Part shown: positions 1 to 8,177 of the stretch, one piece after another | Layout of the letters: every line of letters starts with the position of its first letter | How positions within the stretch are numbered: the first letter of the stretch is position 1 | Assembly (NCBI GenBank): GCA_947586825.1 | Contig: CANPXU010000011.1 | Location: forward strand, 1-35,806 | Origin: an uncultured Bacilli bacterium | Lineage (GTDB): Bacteria > Bacillota_I > Bacilli_A > RF39 > UBA660 | Length of the DNA: 35,806 bases | Direction: 5' to 3' | The notes under the pieces: model-generated | The model's database searches: none | Told to the model about the DNA's origin: nothing | The model's input: only the letters and a program-made list of their open reading frames with translations | Position numbers and translations under genes: made by a program

Positions 1-74
1 GATGTAGCTCAGCTGGCTAGAGCATCCGGTTCATACCCGGCAGGTCGAGAGTTCGAATCTCCCCGTCGCTACCA
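1..74 (+). tRNA. tRNA-Met (CAT), elongator type, 5' end cut by window edge
   Basis: The cloverleaf reads from acceptor position 4 (GATG) to a genomically encoded CCA at 72-74, so about three 5' bases lie outside the window. The D stem is GCTC/GAGC, the anticodon loop is TTCATAC with anticodon CAT, and the T loop is TTCGAAT. The anticodon stem lacks the GGG/CCC run of initiators, so this is elongator Met. A CAT-anticodon tRNA-Ile2 cannot be fully excluded. Two stem positions are mismatched: 27:43 is T-C and 50:64 is A-C. Confidence 0.9.
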
Positions 75-83
75 ATAAAAAAT

Positions 84-116
84 AACTCGAGTTTATGTAC
101 TTAACTCGAGTTTTTT
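84..116 (+). terminator. intrinsic terminator after tRNA-Met, probably bidirectional
   Basis: A perfect inverted repeat AACTCGAGTT (84-93 and 103-112) has a 9-nt loop and is followed by TTTTTT. On the other strand the A-rich stretch at 75-83 supplies the U tract, so the same hairpin can end the gene on the minus strand that stops at 127. Confidence 0.85.
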
Positions 117-126
117 CTTGCCAAAA

Positions 127-1155
127 CTAACTAAAAAAAGTAGGATCTAAATTTAATATATATGGAAGAGTTGAATCAACTTTTCTGTTTTTAAACACCT
201 CATTTAATGATGCATTTATATCAGGCTCAATAGCAAGTTCGTTTAAGTCTTCTTCACTTAGCTTTCTAATTGCTTCAATCTCTTTATCAGTAAAGAAAAT
301 CATACAACTTCTTAAAACTATTTCTGTAAAAGCAATCTTAACTTTTTTAATATCTGCTTCTGTTTCATCTATTGCATCATAATAGGCATCTAATTGATTA
401 GAAATAATATCAACAATATAATCATTTATAACGCTTTTAATATTAATTGATGGTGAAGCTTGACTATTACCAGTGATGTAAGAATTCCAAACCAAGAAAC
501 TTGGTGCTGCAAAATTATTATCTAATAAATATTTCTCTATATCAGGATATATTAAAGCTAAATAAGCTTTTAACTTAGCTAAAACAGCTTTAATATCAGC
601 ATTATCTTCATTTTGCATATAGTTATTTAGCATTACTAAAATAGTTCTTATGATATCATCCTCAATAGCCATAATAAGCTGTGCTTCTTCAGAAAATGCT
701 TCTTCAATATCTTCAGATCTATCATTTAATTCTTGAAGTGTATCGGCAAGATCACTCATATCATCAGGGAAATCATCAGGATTAAGGTTATTAAAAGCCT
801 CAATCTCATCCTCTTCAAAAGGCGTAGACAATAATATATTACTAAGTCTTCTTCCAACCCTAATTAAAATCAAATCATTTTCATATTGCCTTTTAATAAA
901 TTCGAGTTCATCAGGTAAAAATAGTTCTCCTTGAGGAAATAAATAATCATTTATTTCTTTAACTAATCTAGTATCTTCTTTTAGTTCATCATATATTTGC
1001 TTTTCTTCCGCGATTATCTTTCTAGCTTCATTAATTGCATCAGGTATAGCCTGAGTTAGACCATTAGCTTCATATTCTGCAATTTTTTTATAACATTCTA
1101 AAACTCTTGAGGATAAAAGACTTAATCTACTTGCTATAAATTTATAATATGTCAT
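127..1155 (-). CDS. uncharacterised acidic cytosolic protein, 342 aa
   Basis: I do not recognise this protein. It has no signal peptide or membrane segment. It is strongly acidic and rich in predicted helix, with many Leu/Ile heptad-like stretches. The N-terminal ~80 residues (Arg/Lys/Glu-rich, ending near the phrase LVKEIN) look like a helical coil, and an acidic Asp/Glu/Leu segment runs over about residues 113-160. The ATG at 1155 is preceded by AGAGGGAAG at Shine-Dalgarno spacing, which fixes the start. The gene is a single transcription unit with its own promoter in the divergent region shared with the cyclo-ligase gene, and it ends at the bidirectional hairpin behind the tRNA. No functional claim is made. 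Confidence 0.75.
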   Translation of the reverse strand: MTYYKFIASRLSLLSSRVLECYKKIAEYEANGLTQAIPDAINEARKIIAEEKQIYDELKEDTRLVKEINDYLFPQGELFLPDELEFIKRQYENDLILIRVGRRLSNILLSTPFEEDEIEAFNNLNPDDFPDDMSDLADTLQELNDRSEDIEEAFSEEAQLIMAIEDDIIRTILVMLNNYMQNEDNADIKAVLAKLKAYLALIYPDIEKYLLDNNFAAPSFLVWNSYITGNSQASPSINIKSVINDYIVDIISNQLDAYYDAIDETEADIKKVKIAFTEIVLRSCMIFFTDKEIEAIRKLSEEDLNELAIEPDINASLNEVFKNRKVDSTLPYILNLDPTFFS

Positions 1156-1181
1156 CTATCTTCCCTCTTTCTCGTGTTAAT

Positions 1182-1210
1182 ATTTTATATTAAAACCTGA
1201 TAATGTACAA
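1182..1210 (-). promoter_or_regulatory. SigA-type promoter for the 342-aa gene
   Basis: On the minus strand, TTGTAC (1210-1205) and TAAAAT (1187-1182) are separated by exactly 17 bp. The -35 region overlaps the upstream part of the divergent cyclo-ligase promoter, whose -10 TATAAT is at 1230-1235. Confidence 0.6.
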
Positions 1211-1253
1211 TTATATTTTTAAAAAATGTTATAATTTTTATGTGATGATATAA

Positions 1254-1808
1254 ATGAACAAAAAAAATTTAAGAGAAATAATTATTAATAAAAGAGATAA
1301 TGAGCCAAAAGAAGAAAGACATAATAAAAGTCTTAAAATAATTAAAAAATTAATAAATTTAGATATATATCAAAGTAGTAAAATTATTTTATGTTACTCT
1401 AATATTAAGAGTGAAGTTGAAACTCTGGGGATTATTCAAAATGCTTTAAAACAGGATAAGATTATAGCCCTGCCTAAAGTAATAAATGATACTGAAATAG
1501 CCTTTTATAAAATAAATTCTCTTAATGATTTAAAACCTGGATATCAAGGTATATTAGAGCCCAGTAGTGATCAACTTGACTATAGTTTAATAAAAGATGC
1601 TTTAATGATTGTTCCTGGCACTGTATTTGACACTAAAGGGAATCGTCTAGGTTATGGCAAAGGCTATTATGATAGATTTATAGCTAAATATAAGCCTAAA
1701 TATACAATTGGGCTAGCTTATGAAATTCAGTTATCAGATGAGATAATTCCTGATAAATTTGATCAAAAAATAGACATAGTTATCACAGAAGATAAAGTCT
1801 ATAGATAA
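1254..1808 (+). CDS. 5-formyltetrahydrofolate cyclo-ligase
   Basis: The enzyme converts 5-formyl-THF and ATP to 5,10-methenyl-THF, returning stored folate to one-carbon metabolism in the cytoplasm. At 184 aa it has the usual family length. The family signatures are visible: the acidic substrate-side motif SEVET (residues 53-57), VPGTVFD (120-126), and the ATP/phosphate motif RLGYGKGYYDR (131-141) with its Gly-rich loop and YYDR end. The N terminus is Lys/Arg-rich as in homologues. A TATAAT at 1230-1235 gives a very short leader. The Shine-Dalgarno site is weak (GTGATGAT), so translation may be modest. The gene is divergent from the 342-aa gene and convergent with the lipoprotein gene that ends at 1830. 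Confidence 0.95.
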   Translation: MNKKNLREIIINKRDNEPKEERHNKSLKIIKKLINLDIYQSSKIILCYSNIKSEVETLGIIQNALKQDKIIALPKVINDTEIAFYKINSLNDLKPGYQGILEPSSDQLDYSLIKDALMIVPGTVFDTKGNRLGYGKGYYDRFIAKYKPKYTIGLAYEIQLSDEIIPDKFDQKIDIVITEDKVYR

Positions 1809-1829
1809 GATGCTTTCTAAAGCAAAGCC

Positions 1830-3092
1830 TTAATTATACTTATATAGTATGCCATTTACTTTTAAAGCTTTTTGTTTTCCCTCTAAGTCTTTATAATATC
1901 TAACTCTTGGTCTAGCTCTTTCAGATAGTTCCACTAAAATAGCATTATTAGAAAAACTTATAAATTTTTCATCTTTATTATCTGAGGTATAAATAACTTT
2001 ATTGTTTTTATCAAATAATTTGTAATAACCATCTTCTTCTCCAAAATAATAACCACCATCAAAAATATCACTTGTAATATTCAAACTTGTATCTTTATTA
2101 CATTTAAGTGGCTCAAATAACATATTTCCATCTTTATCAATAACTGTATAAAAAGTAAGACCTCCTTGGTTATTAAATAATACTAAAGCATTTCCATCTT
2201 TATTAAAATAAGAATCTTTAACATCATAAAAATCTTCAGATAAATCTTTAACTGTTCCTGTTGCAAAGTTCACTAACTCCGCATAAGCACCATCATATCC
2301 ATTAGCATTAACCTCATAGTTAAATCTTGATACATTTCCTATAAGCATGCCATTTTTAGCCTTAACAAGAGGCCAACTATCAAATAACAAAGTTATTTCC
2401 TTTTTTCCTCCATTATCATCATAGACTAACAAACAAGGTTTATTAATATCATATGAACATTGATTATCAGTAGCATAATAACCATCAACAAATTTGCCCA
2501 TAACCATATCATCAAAAGTAACAATTTGTTTAGTTTTGGTATTAAAAAATTTTTGATAACTAGAATCTATTTTATACATATTATCGCCAGCTTCAGATAT
2601 CTTACCTACATATTCTGCACTTGGTCCTAAAACATAACTTTCACTTTCAATATCATAAATACCCGTTAAAGTTTGTGAAGAATTATAAGTATCTGTTTGC
2701 TCCGTAATAATAAGAAAGCCACCTGGAATAATCTCTACTTTCTTATTGTACTCGCTTCCATCATAAGAATAAACAATATCGCCATTTTGATTAACAATAT
2801 TCATTTGCTTGTCATCATAAACATCCGCAATTTGCATATATTTTCCCACAAATTGTGAATTTCCTTTATATGAAAATAAAACATTAAAATTTTCATCAAC
2901 TACATATTTATCTTCGCCATCTGTTGCAATAGCTATACCCTCATCAAATTCAGTTATATTATCATATGTTATATATTCTTTATTTTCGTTTGCCGAACTA
3001 TTAACCTTTTTATTTTCTTCTTCACTACCACACCCAGTTAAAGAAAACATTATTCCTAAACAAATAAGTATTTTTAATAATCTTTTTTTCAT
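1830..3092 (-). CDS. surface lipoprotein with WG-like beta repeats
   Basis: The N terminus is a lipoprotein signal (basic MKKR, hydrophobic stretch, lipobox SLTGC), so the mature protein should be lipid-anchored outside the membrane. The rest is built of repeated short units of the form 'G-x-A-x-x-x-D-G-x-x-x-x-x-D-x-x-x-x-x-x-F/Y', for example around residues 50-80, 85-115 and 345-375. These resemble WG-type beta-propeller repeats, but the Trp-Gly pair itself is mostly replaced. There is an AGAGGAT Shine-Dalgarno site before the ATG at 3092. It lies 12 bp downstream of the membrane-protein gene and is probably co-transcribed with it from the promoter at 4146-4174. The function is unknown; a binding or sensing role outside the cell is inference only. 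Confidence 0.75.
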   Translation of the reverse strand: MKKRLLKILICLGIMFSLTGCGSEEENKKVNSSANENKEYITYDNITEFDEGIAIATDGEDKYVVDENFNVLFSYKGNSQFVGKYMQIADVYDDKQMNIVNQNGDIVYSYDGSEYNKKVEIIPGGFLIITEQTDTYNSSQTLTGIYDIESESYVLGPSAEYVGKISEAGDNMYKIDSSYQKFFNTKTKQIVTFDDMVMGKFVDGYYATDNQCSYDINKPCLLVYDDNGGKKEITLLFDSWPLVKAKNGMLIGNVSRFNYEVNANGYDGAYAELVNFATGTVKDLSEDFYDVKDSYFNKDGNALVLFNNQGGLTFYTVIDKDGNMLFEPLKCNKDTSLNITSDIFDGGYYFGEEDGYYKLFDKNNKVIYTSDNKDEKFISFSNNAILVELSERARPRVRYYKDLEGKQKALKVNGILYKYN

Positions 3093-3104
3093 CTTAATCC
3101 TCTT

Positions 3105-4100
3105 TTATTTTTTCTTACTATCCACTATTTCTTGATATTCATCTTGTTTTAAATTTATAAATTCTTTTGTTTTAGCGTTAAATTTAAAGTAATAATAATT
3201 ATTCTTTTTCTTATCTAAAATATATAAAACTAAGTTATCATCATCTTCCCAAAGATGATTTTTAAGATTTAATCCATATTTAGTAAATTCTACCCCATCT
3301 AGTAAAGCTGATTTTATTCGATAATAATCGGCTTCTTTATTAATATCATAAGTTTTTTCAAGTTCTTCTAAAGAATTAATTAAACTATCCTTAATAAATG
3401 TTTTCACATCACTAAAATTAGCATCTTTTCGGGCCTCATCATAACTATCATTATCATAAACAAATGTATCTTTTAAAAAGTTCATTACAGCAGGATGATC
3501 TTTTTCAGAAGCTGAAGCCGAGAAAACAAAAGTAGCAGTTATACAAATTACAAATATAAATTCCAAAGCTATTGTCCAAAAAGGATAACTATCAAATCCT
3601 TCGGATCTTATACTGTTTACAATATTTATAATGATCAAAGGAATTAAAATTCCCACCATAAATCTAATAAAGACATTATGATAAGTAAATTTTAAAACAA
3701 TAGAATGAGAGCCACTTACAACAGAATATATAGCAAATAAAACTAAAACGGCTATTTCTACTATAAAAATAACATTACTTCTTTTCTTTGTTTTTCCTAC
3801 TACCTTTTCTAATTCTTTAAGGTGTTCATCTTTTTTATCAATTTTTTGCCCTTTATTTTTTCTTTTCTTAAATAATAATTTTACTTTATTCCATAATTCT
3901 TTAGGATTTAATTTTATTTCTTTATCCATTGTTATATAAAGAATGAAACGCAGCAATTCGACTACGGACATTAATAAAAAGCCTAAAGCTAATGCATACT
4001 GATTAATATGTGCAAGTTCGCATAAAATATAAATTATTAAAAAACCTAATCCTCCAGTTACTGTGCCTATAAAAAGTAATAATAGAAATAAACCAAACAT
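3105..4100 (-). CDS. uncharacterised multi-pass membrane protein with extracellular C-terminal domain
   Basis: I do not recognise a family. Five hydrophobic segments are visible: about residues 1-28, 36-56, 110-131, 145-166 and 175-197. A Lys-rich cytoplasmic loop lies between the second and third (about residues 60-108). A hydrophilic C-terminal domain of about 130 residues follows the fifth, probably outside, with many Asp/Lys/Tyr residues. A Shine-Dalgarno GAGGT precedes the ATG at 4100. It is the first gene of a two-gene unit with the WG-like lipoprotein, and a shared envelope role is a guess from that arrangement. Confidence 0.7.
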   Translation of the reverse strand: MFGLFLLLLFIGTVTGGLGFLIIYILCELAHINQYALALGFLLMSVVELLRFILYITMDKEIKLNPKELWNKVKLLFKKRKNKGQKIDKKDEHLKELEKVVGKTKKRSNVIFIVEIAVLVLFAIYSVVSGSHSIVLKFTYHNVFIRFMVGILIPLIIINIVNSIRSEGFDSYPFWTIALEFIFVICITATFVFSASASEKDHPAVMNFLKDTFVYDNDSYDEARKDANFSDVKTFIKDSLINSLEELEKTYDINKEADYYRIKSALLDGVEFTKYGLNLKNHLWEDDDNLVLYILDKKKNNYYYFKFNAKTKEFINLKQDEYQEIVDSKKK

Positions 4101-4145
4101 TTCTTTACCTCTTTTCTTTAAACTTTATGTTTATTATTTTAATTA

Positions 4146-4174
4146 ATTGTACCATTTTTCTTTTATATTTTAAA
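4146..4174 (-). promoter_or_regulatory. promoter of the membrane-protein/lipoprotein operon
   Basis: On the minus strand, TTTAAA (4174-4169) and TACAAT (4151-4146) are 17 bp apart. The -10 is extended (TGG before TACAAT). It is divergent from the RNase J promoter. Confidence 0.45.
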
Positions 4175-4227
4175 GAATAAATATCACTTAAATTAGACAT
4201 GCTTCAAGTAAAGACATATAGGACTTA

Positions 4228-4256
4228 TAGACAAGCTTTATTAATTGTGCTATAAT
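4228..4256 (+). promoter_or_regulatory. promoter of the RNase J gene
   Basis: TAGACA (4228-4233, 5 of 6 to consensus), a 17-bp spacer, then TATAAT (4251-4256) with an extended TGC upstream. The leader is about 30 nt, and AGAAGGAAA precedes the ATG at 4295. Confidence 0.7.
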
Positions 4257-4294
4257 TCATTTATATTTGAATCTTTTAATGAAAGAAGGAAATT

Positions 4295-5974
4295 ATGAAA
4301 AATGATTTAGGCGAAACGTCGGTCATTGCTTTAGGTGGCCTTGGCGAAGTAGGAAAAAATATGTATGTCGTCACTCATGGTGATGAAATAATAATTATCG
4401 ATGCCGGGGTTTTATTCCCTGAGGATGACCTTTTAGGAATAGATTACGTTATTCAAGATGTTTCTTATTTAAAAAATAATGAAAGCAAGATTAAAGCTTT
4501 AATAATAACCCATGGTCATGAGGACCATATCGGAGGAATACCTTTCTTACTTCAATCTGTTAATATACCTGTTATATATGCACCAAAGATTGCCGCAGAT
4601 TTAATTAATAAAAAACTAGCAGAAAGAAATATTCCTTATGAAAATATTGAAATTATTAATAAAGATTTAGTTATTAAATATAAATATTTTGAGATAGAGT
4701 TTGTTAATACTACCCACTCTATACCTGATAGTTTTGCCATAGCTATTCATACACCAAATGGAGTTATATTTGAAACGGGAGATTTTAAATTTGACCTAAC
4801 ACCTATTGGTCCAATGGCGGATATTCATAAAATGGCTAAACTTGGAAGCGAAGGCGTTAAACTATTATTAAGTGATTCTACTAACGCAATGTCCGAGGGC
4901 TTTTCGAAAAGTGAAAGTTCTGTCGATGGCACATTAAATGATATAATTTCAAGACACCATGGTAGAGTTATTATTGCGACATTTGCTTCCAATATTTTTA
5001 GAATTAAGCATATTGTTGAAACTTGTAAGCAATATAATCGTAAGATAGTAGTCTTTGGTAGAAGTATGGAAAATGCTATTGAACTTGCTTTAAATAATAA
5101 TTTACTTCATGATAAAGATCAATTTATTGATGCTTATCAAGCTAAGAATTTAAAGCGAAATGAAGTATGTATTTTATGTACGGGTACTCAAGGAGAACCT
5201 TTAGCAGCCCTATCGCGGATAGCTAATGGTGTTCATAAACAAATATCTTTATTAAATGATGATTTAGTTATCTTCTCATCAAGTGCTATTCCAGGTAATG
5301 CTGATAGTATTAATAAAATTATTAATAAACTTTATTTAAAAGGCGTTCGCGTATTTACTAATACTGAATTTAGTGATATCCATACATCAGGACACGCTAA
5401 AGAAGAAGAACTTAAGTGGATGCTTAGAATTATTAAACCGGAATACTTCATGCCAATGCATGGTGAATATCGAATGCTTAAAAAACATGGCGAAATTGCC
5501 GTGAATTGTGGTGTTGATGAAAATAATATCATTATCGCTGAAAACGGTGATGTCATAAAACTTAAAGATGGCAAAGTATATAAAGAGGGTACTGTTCAAG
5601 CCGGTGATATCTATGTTGATGGTTCAAGAATTGGTGATGTAGGTTCTGTGGTTATTAAAGATCGAAAACTTATGAGCCATGATGGTATTTTAATTACTAT
5701 CTTAAACATTAATACATTAACAAGAAAACTGCTTGCTAAACCAAATGTAACAGCTCGAGGATTTGTAATGGTTAATGAAAGCCAAGAATTGATGAATAGA
5801 ATAGAAAATAAAATAACAAGTATTGTTAGTGACTATTTATCTAAATCTATCTATAGTTATACGGATTTAAAAAATCAAATAATCTTTGAACTTCTTCCTT
5901 ATATTAATGATCTTACAGGAAGAAGACCTATTATTCTTCCGGTTATAATGGAAGTTAATACGCCAAGTTTATAA
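4295..5974 (+). CDS. rnj: ribonuclease J (metallo-beta-lactamase/beta-CASP RNase)
   Basis: This is a 5'-3' exonuclease and endonuclease in mRNA decay and rRNA maturation in Gram-positive bacteria. The 559-aa length is right for RNase J1/J2. The metallo-beta-lactamase fold is shown by GGLGEVGKN (14-22), the zinc motif HGHEDH (73-78), His141 in THS, and TGDFKFD with Asp163. The beta-CASP insertion follows, with ASNIFR and a CTGTQGEP phosphate-binding motif. The late zinc motif MPMHGEYR comes next, then a C-terminal dimerisation domain. All metal-binding residues seen are intact, so it should be active. Only one RNase J gene is in the window; whether it is J1 or J2 cannot be told. It converges with the RNase Y gene, 44 bp away. 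Confidence 0.96.
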   Translation: MKNDLGETSVIALGGLGEVGKNMYVVTHGDEIIIIDAGVLFPEDDLLGIDYVIQDVSYLKNNESKIKALIITHGHEDHIGGIPFLLQSVNIPVIYAPKIAADLINKKLAERNIPYENIEIINKDLVIKYKYFEIEFVNTTHSIPDSFAIAIHTPNGVIFETGDFKFDLTPIGPMADIHKMAKLGSEGVKLLLSDSTNAMSEGFSKSESSVDGTLNDIISRHHGRVIIATFASNIFRIKHIVETCKQYNRKIVVFGRSMENAIELALNNNLLHDKDQFIDAYQAKNLKRNEVCILCTGTQGEPLAALSRIANGVHKQISLLNDDLVIFSSSAIPGNADSINKIINKLYLKGVRVFTNTEFSDIHTSGHAKEEELKWMLRIIKPEYFMPMHGEYRMLKKHGEIAVNCGVDENNIIIAENGDVIKLKDGKVYKEGTVQAGDIYVDGSRIGDVGSVVIKDRKLMSHDGILITILNINTLTRKLLAKPNVTARGFVMVNESQELMNRIENKITSIVSDYLSKSIYSYTDLKNQIIFELLPYINDLTGRRPIILPVIMEVNTPSL

Positions 5975-5995
5975 AAGGGCTATAAAGCCTTTTTT
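5973..5995 (+). terminator. shared terminator between RNase J and RNase Y genes
   Basis: The stem AAAAGGGCT (5973-5981)/AGCCTTTTT, with one G-T wobble, has an ATAA loop and runs into a T tract. It starts inside the RNase J stop codon. The A tract on its left makes it usable for the minus-strand RNase Y transcript as well. A second A/T-rich inverted repeat (CTTTTTTCTT/AAGAAAAAAG) lies just to its right. Confidence 0.75.
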
Positions 5996-6018
5996 CTTTT
6001 GCAAGAAAAAAGAAGCAA

Positions 6019-7572
6019 TTATCTTGCCTCTTCTTGAGCTCTTGTTTCTCTGATAACAGTTATCTTAATAGTACCAGGATATTGCATTTCTTTTTCAATC
6101 TTTTCTTTCATATCTCTAGCAATCTTATAACTTGTAGCATCATCAACTTCATCTGGTTTAACCATAACTCTGACTTCTCTACCAGCTTGCATAGCATATG
6201 TTTTTTCAACGCCTTCGAAACTATTACCTATAACTTCAAGTTGCTCTAATCTCTTAATATAGTTTTCAAGGGAATCATTACGCGCACCAGGTCTTGCAGC
6301 ACTTAGAGTATCAGCAACTGCTACTAAAACAGCAATAATTGATTTAGGTTCTACTGCACCATGGTGTGATTCGATAGCATCTAAGACAACCGGATTTTCA
6401 TGATACTTCTTACAAATATCATAACCTATTTCAACATGGCTTCCTTCAACTTCAAAATCTATAGCTTTACCAATATCATGAAGTAATCCTGCTCTTTTTG
6501 CAAGGGTTACATTTTCACCAAGTTCAGATGCCATAAGTCCTGCTAGATTAGCTACTTCAATTGAGTGCTTTAAAGCATTTTGTCCATAACTAGTACGATA
6601 ATTTAACTTACCAATTAAGTTAAGTAATTCAGGATCTACTTTTGTAAGTCCTAAATCTTGAACAGTTTTATTTCCTAGTTCGGTTATCTTATTATTGATA
6701 TCCTTTAAAGTTTTATCATAAACTTCTTCAATACGTGCCGGATGTATTCTACCATCCTTTATAAGTGTTTCCAAAGTTATCTTAGCTATCTCTCTTCGAA
6801 GTGGATCAAATGATGAAATTACGATAGCTTCAGGAGTATCATCAATAATTAAATCAACTCCTGTAATAGATTCAATAGTTCTAATGTTACGCCCTTCTCT
6901 ACCAATTAAACGACCTTTCATGTCATCATTTGGTAAATCAATTGTACTGACTGTTTGTAATCCTACAACTTCATCAGCATAACGTTCCATTGAGCCAACG
7001 ATTAGTTGTTTAGCTCTTTCACCAGCCTCAACTTGGGCTTTAGCCATTTCTTCACGAATATATTCGGTGATTTCATTACTTATGTCGCTTTCGACACGGC
7101 TCATTATTAATTCTTTAGCTTTTTCTTTACTATATCCGGAAATCTTTTCTAATTGCTCCATCTCTTCTTTTAATAGAGCATCCATTTTTTCCTCTTTTGC
7201 TTGGATATTTTCTGTTTTTGCTAATAAGCTTTTTTCTTTATCATCTAGGGAAGCATCTCTTTTTTGTAACATTTCTTCCCTTTTATCAAGATTATTTTCG
7301 CGAACTAATAAACGATCTTCACTTTGTTTAAGTTCCGCTTTCTTTTCTTTTATCTCGGCATCAGTTTGTTGTTTTAACTTAAAAGATTCCTCTTTTACTT
7401 CTAATAAGGCATCTCTTTTTTGCTTGTCTGCTTCTTTTTTAGCATCTTCAATTAGCTTATTTACGTCATTTGCACGTTTTTTATTTATAATCAAATTAAT
7501 TACAAATACAATTAAAGCTCCTACTAATAATCCAACAACTAGAGTAAAAATGGAATTGTTTAAAATATCCAT
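6019..7572 (-). CDS. rny: ribonuclease Y
   Basis: A membrane-anchored endoribonuclease that starts decay of many mRNAs. The 517-aa protein has the full RNase Y order. An N-terminal transmembrane helix lies at about residues 6-28. A long Lys/Glu-rich coiled coil covers about 30-200. The KH domain contains the RNA-binding GREGRN motif. The HD domain carries LLHDIGKAID and the downstream His of GSHVEIG and SHHGAVE, which are the metal ligands. All catalytic residues look intact. GAGGAGAAA directly before the ATG at 7572 sets the start. It is transcribed alone toward the RNase J gene; pairing of the two decay enzymes suggests co-ordination but no shared operon. Confidence 0.97.
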   Translation of the reverse strand: MDILNNSIFTLVVGLLVGALIVFVINLIINKKRANDVNKLIEDAKKEADKQKRDALLEVKEESFKLKQQTDAEIKEKKAELKQSEDRLLVRENNLDKREEMLQKRDASLDDKEKSLLAKTENIQAKEEKMDALLKEEMEQLEKISGYSKEKAKELIMSRVESDISNEITEYIREEMAKAQVEAGERAKQLIVGSMERYADEVVGLQTVSTIDLPNDDMKGRLIGREGRNIRTIESITGVDLIIDDTPEAIVISSFDPLRREIAKITLETLIKDGRIHPARIEEVYDKTLKDINNKITELGNKTVQDLGLTKVDPELLNLIGKLNYRTSYGQNALKHSIEVANLAGLMASELGENVTLAKRAGLLHDIGKAIDFEVEGSHVEIGYDICKKYHENPVVLDAIESHHGAVEPKSIIAVLVAVADTLSAARPGARNDSLENYIKRLEQLEVIGNSFEGVEKTYAMQAGREVRVMVKPDEVDDATSYKIARDMKEKIEKEMQYPGTIKITVIRETRAQEEAR

Positions 7573-7661
7573 TTTCTCCTCGCTTTCTTGTTTTTAAGCA
7601 ACTTGCATAAAGCAAATTCCTATAATTTCATTATATAGTTTTTTGCCCTTTTTAGCAAGTC

Positions 7662-7685
7662 AAAAAAAAGAGCCTCAAAGCTCTT
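7662..7685 (-). terminator. terminator of the 137-aa membrane-protein gene
   Basis: On the minus strand AAGAGC, a 6-nt loop, GCTCTT and then a run of eight T. It overlaps the stop codon of the gene that ends at 7684. Confidence 0.8.
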
Positions 7686-8097
7686 ATTTTTCTTTTATCT
7701 TACGATTAATTTCTGATGTATTCTTGCATAACATTATTAGCATTAACATAAATTCATATGTAACTCTTAAACCGATATTACCAAGAACTATTGTTAATAA
7801 AGCTGCTAAGAAGCCAAGTGGGCTCATGAATATTAAAGCTAAAGGCCATACGGTAATAAATAATGCTGATGCAATATAAACTACTTTAAGAATAAATTCT
7901 AATAGCATTACGTCGAAATTTAAGAAACGTTTAAGCCAATTTAAGAATTTATTTTTTATTTCTTTTTTAGGACTAAGGAAGAAAATATATAAACAGATTC
8001 CTCCAACTATGGCTAAAATAAGAATTAAAATAGTCCACACTATCAACATTATGCCACCAGCTACAATACCATCTAGTGAACTTGAGCTTGAAATCAT
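7684..8097 (-). CDS. small membrane protein, possibly DUF4282-like
   Basis: A 137-aa protein with hydrophobic segments at about residues 11-38, 62-84 and 88-110, a basic loop between the first two, and a final charged tail. The C-terminal pattern (Arg, then Tyr-Glu, a hydrophobic run, and a helix ending in Asn-x-x-Ile) resembles DUF4282 proteins, where an R...E pair follows the last membrane segment. That assignment is from memory of the family pattern and is tentative. AAGGAGTTC precedes the ATG at 8097. The terminator overlaps its stop codon. It lies 80 bp downstream of the thioredoxin-like lipoprotein gene on the same strand. Confidence 0.7.
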   Translation of the reverse strand: MISSSSSLDGIVAGGIMLIVWTILILILAIVGGICLYIFFLSPKKEIKNKFLNWLKRFLNFDVMLLEFILKVVYIASALFITVWPLALIFMSPLGFLAALLTIVLGNIGLRVTYEFMLMLIMLCKNTSEINRKIKEK

Positions 8098-8177
8098 AAA
8101 TAAGAACTCCTTTCTCTTTTTTTAATATAACACAATTTAACTTTTAAGAAAAGATAAATTCTTTAAAAAAATTTTAT

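Noticed and set aside
1809-1835. Terminator between the cyclo-ligase and lipoprotein genes
   Set aside because: TGCTTTCTAAAGCA forms only a short stem with a 2-nt loop and no T run on either strand.
7067-7597. Long plus-strand reading frame opposite the RNase Y coiled coil (176 codons)
   Set aside because: It mirrors the Lys/Glu-rich coiled coil (giving Ser/Phe/Leu-rich protein), and lacks a ribosome site and domain. The RNase Y frame is certain.
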